DNA of 64,000 bases from Thuidium tamariscinum (taxonomy: Eukaryota; Streptophyta; Bryopsida; Hypnales; Thuidiaceae). Positions 35,401 through 46,073 of this stretch are shown here, piece after piece. The notes under the pieces are model-generated. The model was given only the letters and a program-made list of their open reading frames with translations. It made no database searches and was not told the origin of the DNA. The first letter of the stretch is position 1; each line of letters begins with the position of its first letter. The translations under genes and the position numbers were made by a program. Location: the NCBI GenBank assembly GCA_947034885.2, contig OX344758.2:2048501-2112500 (forward strand). The letters run 5' to 3'.

Positions 35401-36629
35401 TAATGGTAAAATTTTTAGATTATTCTAATATATATTCTAGTTGATATAATTATTTTCTATCCTAAACTTTAAAAAATAACAATGATTTGTAGTTTTCATC
35501 AAAAAATTTGAAAAAATTTGAGTATATAGGAAGTTTAATTTTCTATTAGGTAAAAACATCAAATTTTTATACCTCTATTCAATAAAATATTAAATGTGGT
35601 TTAATAGGCAAAAATTACTTCAAGGTCTTTGTTGTGGTTGTTTGGGGTTTAAAAAATAGAATAATCAATTGAAAATTTTGTAGACTAATATTCATTGCTA
35701 CTTGTAACTCTTGAGAAAATTTCAAATAATTTGGATCATTTCTTCTATTTTTACTTATTTATTTCTAGTTTTTGCAACAAAAATGATAACAATTACAATT
35801 TTTTACAAAATCAATTGAAATTTCTCCTAATATTACATTCTCCATATTTTGAAGTAATAAAAATATAAGATCAATATTTGAAGGCCATCTAATATGCTAA
35901 ATTCACCTTAGACATGATGTTTGACCAAATGGCAATGGATCTTGTCGTTTAAGGGTTAATCCAAATCTATCCATTGAATTACAAAGTACAAAGTTTAATA
36001 CACAATTTGTCAAAGTGCACCACACTACGTAAGACAGACGATCACTGAATCTTACTTCACACAATAAATAAGTTAAACAACTTGTTCCCCCCCCCCCCCC
36101 CCCCCCAACATTGTCACACCAACATACAAAATCACATACAAAATCTTACAAAATCTAATTACTGGATATACAACAAGACAAATTGTAAATGCCTCCTCCC
36201 TAAACAACCACAAGGTCCAATCACGGGACACACAAACACAAATACAAACAATTTGTAAAATATAATTGCATTAAAATTTGAAGGAGTTCATCATTACAGA
36301 AGAAAGAGAATTGTCTAAAATCGAAAAGAATACCGAGAAGACCAAGAAAGGGGGGAATTACAATTTGTCAGACTACATGCTGCGAGAGAGAGAAAACTGC
36401 CTGAACTGTAAGCCAACCAATTGTCTTCCTTAATGCAAAACAATTAGTTAACAATACGTGACTAATAGTTATGATTTGCTAACAATGAAACTGCTATTAC
36501 TATTAGTTTATCTTCTTACCTCCATTAGCCAAAAGCTGAGAGTTTACTAATAGTTTTCAACAGTAAAAGACAAATGATAAAAATTCAAAAAATACATGGT
36601 GACTACAATTAGCAATGCCAATTCTAGTT
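32451..36629. other. AT-rich DNA in which ACAATTWGT recurs
   Basis: No gene found. The nonamer ACAATTAGT or ACAATTTGT, mostly on the + strand, recurs by eye around twenty times from 33061 to 36440, for example near 33061, 33448, 33635, 33837, 33929, 34116, 34204, 34232, 34330, 34393, 34875, 35028, 36003, 36241, 36360 and 36432. A 20-base poly-C run lies at 36087-36106. One TTAA element (35097-35959) interrupts the region. Confidence 0.6.
35097..35959. mobile_element. TTAA-flanked MITE, family 4 (863 bp)
   Basis: TTAA at 35097-35100 and 35956-35959. Ends are TTAACCCTTAAGCGCATACG and, reverse-complemented, TTAACCCTTAAACGACAAG. Interior is AT-rich and non-coding; its short overlapping frames are low-complexity. 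Confidence 0.8.
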
Positions 36630-36925
36630 GTTGTCATATACTTTTCATGTTGTAGTCAAAAGTCTGTGCTAATGAGTGCCAATTTTGAGCCATTTGTAAA
36701 GTTTGTAGAGTTTGTTATTCCTGGTTCTTTTAATGTCCATACAGCTTCTTCACAATATATATGTAGCTTATCAACAACACGTCATATCTTCAATGCCTTG
36801 AAAGTTGTAATAGTGCTTTGATTTGGTATACATCGCAATCCAGCATTGGCTTAATTTTCATGTTTAATATAGCCAAAATCATATTTGAGTATCCACTTTT
36901 GATCTATTTGAGTATACCACTGTGG

Positions 36926-37476
36926 ATTGACAGTTACTGCCACTTTTTGGTACATTGTTGTGTGAACAATGTACCAAAAAATGGCAATAACTACCAATTC
37001 TAAAAAACTTAAAATTTTAATTTCTATTTAGTATACTTGGCATGTTCTTACAAGCTAAAGAATTTAAAATTTAAAAATTTTAATTTTTTTTGGGTGCACA
37101 ATCTCTATGCACCCAAATTTTTTTTTAACTTTTTAACTTTTAAATCTTCATTTCCTTCCCCCCCCCCCTCTCCTCTTATAATTTCTTGAAACCAACTTGA
37201 TTGACAAACATTATGGGACATGTGTTCCTGTATATGTATTCATATCTATATTCGTATTCATATTCGTACATGTACATGTATTCGTATATGGACCGTGTAT
37301 GGACTAAACCCGTATAATCCGTATAATACATGTAGAATATCCATATCCATATTCATATCTGAATGGTTCAGATTATATCTTACATGATCAATGGCTTGTA
37401 AATTTTTTGAGAGAAGAGGGGGGGGCTAATTAATTGACCTGGGTGGTATGTCACTTTTTGTCACATTGTCACATTG
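36926..37476. mobile_element. Insertion with a CGTATTC-rich core, copy 1
   Basis: Absent from the matching point of A1 (about 19210). It begins near gattgacagttactgcc, with a gtacattg..caatgtac hairpin, and ends near gtcacattg. The centre (about 37220-37350) is a degenerate run of tattcgtat and catattcgta words. Same architecture as 38133-38758. Exact ends uncertain. Confidence 0.55.
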
Positions 37477-37979
37477 TAAAGCTTTGCTATCTATGGTTCT
37501 TATATTATCCACTTCAACTGCCCATAGACTTATATACAAGAACTTCACACAATGTAGCAAAGTGATAAGACTCTATTGTAGAATTTTGTGATTGTATACC
37601 AATGCTATAAACTACAAGATTTGTACTTATTGCGAAAATTGAAATCAAAGTCCAACTACTAGTATAGCACTACATTCCTTCACAAAATGCAAGCAATTAG
37701 TTTTGTAACCTCCACCCCAACGATTGTCGCATGGTCTCACTCGCTTGAAATTTCTCTTGTTTGATGAAACACGGAAGCGATGGAAGAGAAGAGAACCTCC
37801 CTTTTAATTTGTGGATTCAATCTCTAATCATGTGTTTTGTGCCAAGTGGAATTAATATAATTCTTGCATCCATAATGTCCAGATTGACCCCAAGATCGAT
37901 TCTACTGGAGGTGTGGTTGACATTGTGCGGCGGATTCTCTGCCGAAAAAATTTAGATAAGATTTGTGCAATGCACGTTT

Positions 37980-38892
37980 GCTGGATTGGAGAATTTTTCA
38001 TGGCTGCAAAGTTGCCAAGAGGCTTGAGGATGGTGGTGGGGATGTTGGTTGTTGTGATGATGGTAGCGGAGGTGCAAGAACAAGGGCCTCCGGCGACTTA
38101 TACATTGGACAACTCTTTGGTGGATGTGGGCACTGATTGTGTGAGGCAGTGACTGCCTCTTTTGAGCTCATTGTGACAAACTATGTCACAATGAGCTCAA
38201 AAACTAAAAAAATTTAAAATTAAAAAAATAAATTTGCACCTCCCCCTCAACCCCTCCCAATCTGATTTAATGATTTAAACATTAAATTTTAAATATTAAT
38301 ATTTTCAAGCCCCCTCCCCTCCCAAATTGTTATAAATATTAAATTTTGAATTTTCAAATTTTTTTAATTTGTAAATCCCCCCTCCCCCCACCCCCTCTTA
38401 TAATTCTCAGAGGGTGGGGTTGGAGACAAAGGATATGGGATAAAGGATTCAGTATACAATATTTTGTATTCGTATATCCGTATACCATATTTGTATTCAT
38501 CATATCTGTATTCAGTACTAGTATCCGTATTCTGTATTAGTACTTTGTATCCATATACAGTATCCATATACTGTATCCGTATTCAATTTCCGTATTCAGT
38601 ATTTGTATCGGTATGCGATATCAGTATCTGATGGTTGTTGATTTTTCGTGGAGGGGGGTTGGGATTTTTTTTATTCAAATCCAACGGCTACTGATTTTTT
38701 TGATGAGGGGGGGTGGGAAAATTAATCACATCACAGTGACTGCCTCTTTTCGTCACATTGTGGGCAACAACAACTACTTCTTCACATTGGTGGAGGCCAA
38801 CCATAAGCCTTATGAAATTGATTGGCTCGATCGACAAGCCACCGGGCAGTTTTGTAATGGCAAAGTCATCTCAAATTTTATCAGTAAGTGCA
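37980..38892 (+). pseudogene. GDSL lipase exon-1 relic (A2)
   Basis: The signal-peptide region (from the ATG near 38000) through SLVDVG and then NNNYFFTLVEANHKPY match exon 1 of the A1 gene. The GDS nucleophile motif reads DNS, so the catalytic motif is lost. A 626-bp insertion splits the exon at 38133-38758, and exons 2-4 are missing downstream. Not functional. Confidence 0.8.
38133..38758. mobile_element. 626-bp insertion with 8-bp target duplication and CGTATTC-rich core
   Basis: TGTGGGCA occurs on both sides (38125-38132 and 38759-38766), while A1 has it once. Subterminal gaggcagtgactgcctcttt and gtgactgcctcttttcgtca motifs are near both ends, with a tgagctcattgtga..tcacaatgagctca hairpin. 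The centre (38440-38640) is a degenerate run of gtatccgtattc words. An 8-bp duplication suggests hAT-type mobilisation; terminal inverted repeats are weak. Confidence 0.65.
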
Positions 38893-38920
38893 TGAATGGA
38901 GTAATGCCAAGTTTTATCTA

Positions 38921-39320
38921 AGGTAGAACCACCCATAAGCAATTGGCCCCCATAACCAACCTATCAATGGATGCATTTCCAACCAAGGCTAGAATGGTTT
39001 TTTTTCTACTTTTCAAAATTGGGACTAAAAGTTCATGGCATATGTCCCAAAGTAATGTGCAAAAAAGTAGAAAAGAGTGAATTAAAAAGTGTCTTTTTAA
39101 CGTGATTGGAATTAGAAGAGTCCACAGGTTGACAATGGGTCTGGTGCACCTTTTGCCTTTTTAAATTTATAGTAATTTCAATTCATAAGATAAAATTCCC
39201 AAAGTTTTTGCAATCCCCATCATTTCTATCATTGCACCTCTCAAAATATTTGCTTTACCTTGCACTACACCAAATGATGTCTAGAATACCTTAAATGATT
39301 GGTTATAGGTGATTCTACCT
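38921..39320. mobile_element. 400-bp MITE with AGGTAGAAYCACC ends
   Basis: Left end AGGTAGAACCACCCATAAG; right end reverse-complemented AGGTAGAATCACCTATAAC; TA on both sides. A1 intron 1 continues directly at the matching point (about 20040-20055). A TA duplication would fit Tc1/mariner-like mobilisation, but the longer terminus resembles the TTAA element at 39812, so the class is open. Confidence 0.65.
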
Positions 39321-39811
39321 TATATTTGGTGAATCAGACAAATGGACTCATGAATTCCTTGTGAAAATAGAATTTTATAATGTCAAACTCCCAGGGAGTA
39401 GATCTCACGATACATTGATTTTCACTTTGTTCCCTCTGAGGTTATTCCTTCACTACATTTCCCACTACAAACCTTTAGACTTTGAGTTACCCAATGTGAA
39501 AACATCCAGAACCATCTGTGTACCCATTCCAGACAAATAGACTTCTGTTGATAATGTCCTCCTTAGCACAATTAAATCATTTGCATACTTAACTTTGATT
39601 GATTGGTTATTGATTCTTTATATTTTGATATTAGGACCAAGTTCTGTGACTAGTTCAATGACCTCATGAATTTCACTATGGTCTAGACTATAATACTATA
39701 ATATCTTGATGGTATGAGAATAATTTATTAGGGTAGTTCATAACTCAATGGAGTGGATTTATCCTTGTTAATTATCACTGGGTCTAGGGTAAGCTTATGA
39801 TCAAGTTTTAA

Positions 39812-40082
39812 GGTGGGTACACCTAAAAGCGCCACTTATTCATACTGCACCTAGTTCTTGTAATTAGGCTGTTCAGATTTTCATATAGTCTTGTTGGCAA
39901 GTGAAAGTACATTCCAATGCATCACAAAACGGAGGATTTGGATATCGTATGCAAAAGTTATTAACGGTCAAACTCTGTTTCTGAAAGCGCCATCTACAGT
40001 CTGTGAACATGACTGATTTTGGAAATGTATGCACACTGTAGATGGCGCTTTTAGGAACGTGGTGCTTTTGGGTGTACCTACC
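39812..40082. mobile_element. TTAA-flanked MITE with GGTGGGTACACC ends (271 bp)
   Basis: TTAA at 39808-39811 and 40083-40086. Ends are GGTGGGTACACCTAAAAGCG and, reverse-complemented, GGTAGGTACACCCAAAAGCA. An internal tagatggcgcttt..aaagcgccatcta pair lies near 40000-40050. Distinct from the CCC-ended families although it uses the same target. Confidence 0.8.
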
Positions 40083-40290
40083 TTAATCAACATTCTTCTT
40101 GGATGTCCTGTTACTTGATGTCATCTAATAATAAAAATAATAATCTTTGTTGGTAGTACAACAATTCTATTATCAACGTGTCTGTTGAGTTCAATGGATC
40201 ACAAGGAATGGAAGCTTACAAGTTATAAGCATGCTCAAATTGAGCTCTATTTGGAGAGAGATGTGATTTCAGTTCTTTGGTTGAATTTGC

Positions 40291-41223
40291 TTAACCCCTA
40301 AAGTTCTTTGACTATGTTTCCACTAAAAACTCTCCAAAACTGTCATTTTTAGTGCAAGTACCAAGTTTTAGAAAAAAAAAAATTTTGGACAAATGTAACC
40401 GTAGGATCTTGTAGTAAAGTAGATAGAAATGATGTGGAAAAAATTTCAGAAGAATCCACCGTGTGGATTGCAAGATATTAGCGTTTGAATTTGAAAAATT
40501 CATTTTTTTAACCCTGCTGAAAATTGGGCAGCTGCGGTTCAGAAGGTCTGATTTGTATGAAAAAATGGTCGAAATGGTTGTGCTTCTTTGGATTCTTTAG
40601 TAAGAACAAGTTGGCTACGTGCTCAAAAAATTTCAAATCATTTGGAATTGTACAACATATAGAAAAAAAATAGTAAGTAGAAAGAAGTAGTGAATCATGT
40701 AATATACTAAATTGTTAAGAATTTAATTATAGAATTAAAAAATGACAATCCCAACGGTTGTGACATTATAATAAAATATCTACATCTAATGTTTTTATCA
40801 TTTTTCAAAAATATTGAAAATTGAGTTAGATAAACGATTTCAAAGTTTATTTCAAAGTAAAGAATCCATAACTGCCCACAAACTAAAAAACTTCATAACT
40901 TTCATCTCATTGATCAAATTAGAATGATTTAAAGCTTTCCATGTATATATAAGTTTGACAAACCAATTTCAAATTTCAATTTTTCAAAAAAGTGATTTTT
41001 TCAGATCTGCCCGAACTGCCCGAGTTGAGAAAAAAGCAACATATTATGCAATAACTTTTTGACAATGTAGTCAAAAGTTATGAAAATTGTTGGGCCTTAA
41101 AGATATTCCTAGATCCCATGTTGTGTAAAAATTTCAAAGAAAAATATTAAAACCTCCATTCACAGGTACCTGCCCAAAAAAGTTATGTTGCCAAATACAA
41201 AGGGTTGGTCTTTTAGGGGTTAA
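40291..41223 (+). mobile_element. TTAA-flanked MITE family 1, first of a back-to-back pair
   Basis: TTAA at 40291-40294 and 41220-41223. Left end ttaacccctaaagttctttg, right end ggtcttttaggggttaa. It matches 6589-7519 in reverse and 14287-15944 directly. The right TTAA is shared with the next element. A1 has one TTAA (24016-24019) in place of the whole pair. Confidence 0.85.
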
Positions 41224-42152
41224 CTCCTCAAGGACTAAATTGTGTTTTTTTGGCGACATAGCAATTTTGGGCAGCTCACTACGGATGGAGTTTTTATTTA
41301 TTTTTCTTTGAAATTTTCACATAACATGTATCCAAGGAGTATCTTGAAGGTCCAACAATTTTCATAACTTTTTGACTACATGGTCAAATTTTTATTGCAT
41401 GATATGTAGTTTTCAGTGGTTGACGGGCAGCCCAAAAATTTCTTATAAAAACATTTTCTTAAAATTAATAATTTGAAATTGATTTTCTAGATGTATATAT
41501 GCAGAAAGCTTTGAATCATTACATTTTGATTTATGAAATGAAAGTTATGAGGAGATTTAGTTTGTGGGCAGTTATGGATTCTCTACTCTAAAATAAACTT
41601 TGGAAGCCTTTACTTTACTCAATTTTACATATTTTTGAAAAAAAATTAAAATTTTGGATGTTGATTTTTTGTCATAATATTAAGACCATTGAGATTGGTC
41701 TTTTTTGATTCTATAGATAAATTTTTAACAATTTAGTATTTTAAATCACTCTCTACTTCTTTCTACTCATTAATTTTTTCTTATATGTTGTACAATTCAA
41801 AATGATGAGAATTTTTTTGAGCATATAGCCAACTTGCCATGAAGAATGAATCCAAAGAAGCACCACCATTTTAGACATTTTTCCATAGAAATGTGACCTT
41901 GTGAAGTGCAGCTACCCGATTTTTTGCAAGGATAAAAAAGAAGGTTTTGTCAATTCAAATGCTAATATCTTGCAATCTACATGGTGAAAATTTTTGAAAT
42001 TTTTTCCACATCAATTGACACCAATGTACTAGAAGATCCTACAATTACATGTGTCAAAATTATAAAATAAAATAAAATTTGGTGCTTGTAGTAGAAATGG
42101 CAGTTTTAGTGTGTTTTTGGTGAAGACATAGTCTCTGACCTTTAGGGATTAA
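41220..42152 (-). mobile_element. TTAA-flanked MITE family 1, second of the pair, inverted
   Basis: Begins ttaactcctcaaggactaaa at the shared TTAA and ends cctttagggattaa, with TTAA at 42149-42152. Opposite orientation to its neighbour, giving a large imperfect inverted repeat of about 1.86 kb. Non-coding. Confidence 0.8.
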
Positions 42153-42319
42153 TTCCTCAAATACCTTTTGTCATGAATTGCCCTAATGTCATTCTATTTG
42201 GAAGTGAATACCTTGCACACTATGCACATTACTATCATTCATTGTAGCTCATTTTCCTTATATTCAGACCATTTGTCTATCAACATGCTTCTCACCCAGC
42301 GGGCAATTAGGTTAAGTTA

Positions 42320-42594
42320 GAATGCACTAAGAAATATTTTTAGTAAATTTTCCTTGAAAGACAAGTAGAATTGACATCTAATCCAATCGTTTCATATTTT
42401 TCTGAGCTTTTTTGAATTAGTTATCAAATTTTGAACTTAAAATGGCATAGGGCTCAAAAATGGTGCCCTAGCTAAAATGTATATTGTCAGTACACTGCTA
42501 AAGGCTATGAAAAAAAAACATGTACTAGTACTATATATTTAAGGTAGAGCACCATTTTAGAGCCCACTCCATTTAAGAGCCTTCTACCTTATTC
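42320..42594 (-). mobile_element. MITE related to 44246-44571
   Basis: Reverse-complement relative of 44246-44571, sharing phrases such as gctctaaaatggtgc and gcaccattttagagc. The A1 counterpart (about 24187) reads straight across (gcactatttaatg), so this is an insertion into A2 with a worn 3-bp target duplication. Confidence 0.65.
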
Positions 42595-42846
42595 AATGAA
42601 AAATAGATTGTTACAAAAAATTTGGGCAGTAATTGATTATGTGAAAAAGCCGGAACAAACTGCTTTGAATAAATAAATGTGCATGTTTGTGATTTGTGCT
42701 TTTTTATTACAAATTTCTTATTTATGAAATTGGCTGAGTTTAGAGAGTCAAAATCTGTCGGTGGGTGTCTGAAATCTAAATTGAGACTTGGTTGAAAGGC
42801 ACATTTAGAATATACATATTATAATATATAATAAGCATCCCAAGCT

Positions 42847-43075
42847 TTAACCTTGAAGCGCTCCGACGTTCATATTCTGGATGATTAACAAAGGGCTTCA
42901 AGGCATTGTTTCATCCAATTAACTTCTCATTTATCAAATGTAACATTTGAATCTAGAAAAGACAACCTTCCTTAATGACCAAATTCATTAAATTTTGGTA
43001 AATGATGTATCTAGAAAAAGCTATAAGCAAAAATGCACAAAAATTCAAAAAAGGATTGAGACGTTTTAGGGTTAA
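42847..43075. mobile_element. TTAA-flanked MITE, family 2 (229 bp)
   Basis: TTAA at 42847-42850 and 43072-43075; interior closely matches 20323-20551. C2 shows a single TTAA at 51196-51199 in otherwise identical flanks (cccaagc and agcctag), so the insertion site is read precisely. Confidence 0.9.
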
Positions 43076-43114
43076 AGCCTAGAAAACAAAGCCATCACCA
43101 TCCAATATGAAGAC

Positions 43115-43768
43115 TTAACCCGTAAATGTCCAAGGCACCAAAATCTGGTGTTTGCAAAACTTTGAAGTTAAAGAAAACTGAACCAAGTTGCTATTTTTAA
43201 TAATTTGTATTTTAGAGAATTATTTTCAAAGTCTACTTCAAGTATCAAAAATCTGATCTTCAAAATCATTGACTATGATTTTTCTATTGAAGATTTTGTG
43301 CAAGGGTACCCATTGCAATCTTGACTTTCTCTAGTGTTGAGGGATCTTAGAAATGAGCCTCAAATACATTAGATCTTAGAGAAAAAATCACATTTGAAAT
43401 TCATTCAAAAAAATATATAGTAGATTTTGAAAAGCAATAAGTTGATCGGGGTTATGCATGTTAGGCCCTTTCACCTCATATTTTCTTGGTCACCAATTTT
43501 TTAGATTTGACTTGTGAAAAAGAGGATTGAAAGACTTCACATCACTTTTGCAATTTTGACATCCTTGTGATCAAACATTATAATCTCTCAATCCATAAGT
43601 GATATTATTGTGTTTTCTTTTCCTAAGTGATCTCCAATATGTCTAGTTTGAATTTGTATGTTTACATTTAAATAAAAATTAATACAACTCATCATAAAGT
43701 TGACTTTTTGTGCACTTTAGAGCAAATTTCTAGAAGCTCAGAAAAGGCCTTGGACATTTAGGGGTTAA
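43115..43768. mobile_element. TTAA-flanked MITE, family 3, copy in C1
   Basis: TTAA at both ends. Termini are TTAACCCGTAAATGTCCAAG and, reverse-complemented, TTAACCCCTAAATGTCCAAG. Also present in C2 (51239-51884), so it was in place before the block duplicated. Non-coding. Confidence 0.85.
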
Positions 43769-44245
43769 ACCAAACAAGATGGAGTTAGTCAAAATTATCA
43801 TTCTTCATTTCTATAGGAATTTTGAAAGTCATTCATTGAACACTTTGAGTTTGTTGTGGTTTTATAAGGTTAAGAGTTGCCTCAATCTATACTCTAGGAT
43901 CAAATAAGTTGCTCATCACTGATACTGATATGGATACCTTTTGGTGTTACAGACTCATGGTGAAGCAACGTTGTTCCAATGCATGTCTGCTTCAGCAAAT
44001 TGTAAACTCATGTGATGCCTAAATCTTCTAGCTTTGGGGGGCAAAAGAGGACATGTGATACAAAATATTCTTATATTTTTCCCTGTAAGTTAAATGCCGA
44101 ACTTCAAGAAAAAAAATTCATCACAGATAAAGGTGAAGGCAGAGCAGTACTTACAACAATTTTACTGTCATTCAGGCCCACAGAACTTGTCAGGAATTTA
44201 ATCTTGAAGCTCACAAGTTTAGCTCGTACTAAAAAAAAGCAGTAT

Positions 44246-44571
44246 AGGAGGAGGCTCTTAAATGGAGCAGGTTCTAAAATGGTGCCCTATCTTAAATGTA
44301 CAGTACTTGTACATGTTGCATTTTCATAGCCTTCAGCAATGTACTGACAGTGTACATTTTAGCTAGGGCACCATTTTAGAGCCCTATGCCCTTTCAACTT
44401 CAGAATTTGATAACTAATTCTAAAGAGCTCCAAAAAATATGAAAGGACTTGTATTAGATGCCTATTCAAACTGTCTTTCAAGGGAAATTCTCTGAAAAAC
44501 ATTTTAAGATGTTTGACCTGCCCAAAATTCTGTTCCAGCCCTTAGATGGTCGGTTTATGGACCTCCTCCTT
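44246..44571. mobile_element. 326-bp MITE with AGGAGGAGG ends
   Basis: Left end AGGAGGAGGCTC; right end reverse-complemented AAGGAGGAGGTCC; TAT duplications at 44243-44245 and 44572-44574. C2 reads straight across at about 52370-52376 (gcagtattgttcatg). A 3-bp A/T-rich duplication suggests a PIF/Harbinger-like origin, unproven. Confidence 0.8.
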
Positions 44572-44972
44572 TATTGTTCATGTTTTACTCAAGTTGCAAC
44601 ACACCACTCCTAAATTTGCTTTATCTTCAATCTTAGCATAACTTGAATGACACTTCGATCAACTTAATTCTATCGTCTGATACCTAAGCTTTCATCGTTG
44701 GTGGTTGCCAAAACTGAAATTGGTAGAAATGCACTGACAACAATCTTTCATTTCAACTGTGAGAAAACAATCCCAAATCATCAACTCTGCACTTGACTTG
44801 AATTCACACTGAATTTCTTTGGACAGCTTATCTTCTCAAATATTTCCATTTGTTGTTTTCTTTTGCTCCGAAAATTGCTTCAACCTTTACGCCATGATCA
44901 TCATCACCCTCAATTCACACACGTGAGAACGAAAGCTTGCAGCCAATTGATCTCGTCCTGTTTTGTTACAAG

Positions 44973-45571
44973 AGTAAATGTCCCGTTCCTTGTTGCAAGA
45001 GTAAACGTCACACCTGCTTGCGTACCATTCACCTGCACAGCGACAAACAAACAAAAATTCCAGAAAATTGAACACCACTAGAAGAAACTGAACATGAAAC
45101 CAAACACTGCTAGTTGCGTGCTATTCTATAATTTCGGTATGCACAAGAATCAAAATTTGCCATCATGTCAGAATCGACAAAAAACTTTGGAGACATAGAA
45201 TATAAAAAATCCAAATAATTCACAGCCAACAAGATGGAATCCAATCCAATCAGTGAGCACTACCAACAGAAACTAGCGAAAATAATATCAAACTCAACTC
45301 ATTGTCGAGTGTTCTAAATGCACCATAAGCATAATTCTAATCACCACGACTAGGTTCTGTTAAGTGTCGTAAAGAACCTCAAAAATGTGAACAACAAGCT
45401 GGAATCCAAACTGAAACTGAACAGCATAAAAGTCAAACTCTGTTAATTGATTACAACTCTAAAAGCATCTAAGAAGCATAATTCCTTATCACCATGCTCA
45501 GGTCCTTTCAAGGCGTTGAAGACTTCAAAAATGTAAACTGGAAAATGTAAACAACAAGCTGGAATCCAAAC
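44973..45571. other. Spacer with a worn tandem duplication
   Basis: Two related stretches, about 45305-45415 and 45450-45572, share gcataattc..atcacca, aggtyct, caaaaatgt and aacaagctggaatccaaac. No coding frame. Confidence 0.5.
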
Positions 45572-46073
45572 CTCAACGTCCGCCCATCCACCGTCATTGA
45601 CAGGCCACATCCTCGTTATACCAATGGAAGCGAATTTGCGCGTGGACGTCGCCCGCAAAGATCGTGATGCTCGTCTCGTCGATGCCCACATCGGAGTAGG
45701 AGACAATCGCCCCTGACCATCAAATTTATAAGAGCTTCATGTCGAGGCGACCGATGGGCGAGGCGACGTGCGTCCCGATGTCGGATAACGCCAGGGGCGT
45801 AATCTCCGCCAGGATTTCATTAACCAGCACTTCCTTCACGTAGTTGATTCTGGAGTTCGAGAGCGTCACCATAATCCCAGCAACCTCGGAGTCCTCCTCG
45901 CCACTAACTGGAACATCACGAGTAGTACTCTCGGAACTACTCTCTGCATGCTCCACAACAATTGCGAACTTCGGGTATCCGTGATCAGTGTCATTGGAAC
46001 GCCATGCGGGAGGAGCACGAGCGCGACGAAAGAAAGACGCCGACGCGCCCCATGCTTGCGGGGTACAAAATCT
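45572..46073 (-). pseudogene. LBP/BPI-like (lipopolysaccharide-binding family) exon relic
   Basis: On the minus strand, after a ttgcttag acceptor, the frame reads EDSEVAGIMVTLSNSRINYV, then KEVLVNEILAEITPLALSDI, then SPIGRLDMKLL. This is the N-terminal pattern of plant LBP/BPI proteins (AGI.VT.S..G..YVKD..V......I.PL.LP.I). Further matching pieces, SYSDVGIDETSITIFAGDVH and IRFHW, lie in the same frame after two stop codons, and NDGGWADVEV lies in another frame after a shift, ending at a plausible GT donor (45571). The family binds lipopolysaccharide through a lipid-binding groove and is normally secreted. Two in-frame stops, at least one frameshift, no clean signal peptide and no further exons mark it as a pseudogene. 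Family call from memory of motif spacing. Confidence 0.65.

Larger units (their letters stand above)
36630..42635. repeat. Segmental duplicate block A2 (decayed copy of the GDSL block)
   Basis: Homologous to A1 (18640-24230) upstream, through exon 1 and into intron 1. It then skips exons 2-4 and resumes in the 3' flank near 39670. It carries at least seven insertions (listed separately) absent from A1. CpG sites of A1 are mostly TpG or CpA here. Confidence 0.8.
42633..44972. repeat. Segmental duplicate block C1
   Basis: Closely matches 50989-52766 (C2), from ttgattatgtgaaaaagc to ctcgtcctgttttgttacaa, except for two insertions found only here (42847-43075 and 44246-44571). A conserved ttacag acceptor, then ATGGTGAAGCAACG running to a TAA (about 43964-44023), could be a terminal exon of a lost gene, but no family is recognisable. 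Confidence 0.85.

Noticed and set aside
35138-35444. Short frames on both strands near 35.2 kb
   Set aside because: They lie inside a non-coding TTAA element and are Phe/Ile/Lys-rich low-complexity translations.
36087-36106. 20-base poly-C run, considered as a functional G-quadruplex site
   Set aside because: A single homopolymer in AT-rich DNA; slippage or assembly effects are enough to explain it.
43964-44330. Frames conserved between C1 and C2 (from 44012 and 52138)
   Set aside because: Conservation follows from recent duplication, the frame ends differ after an insertion, and no protein family is recognisable.
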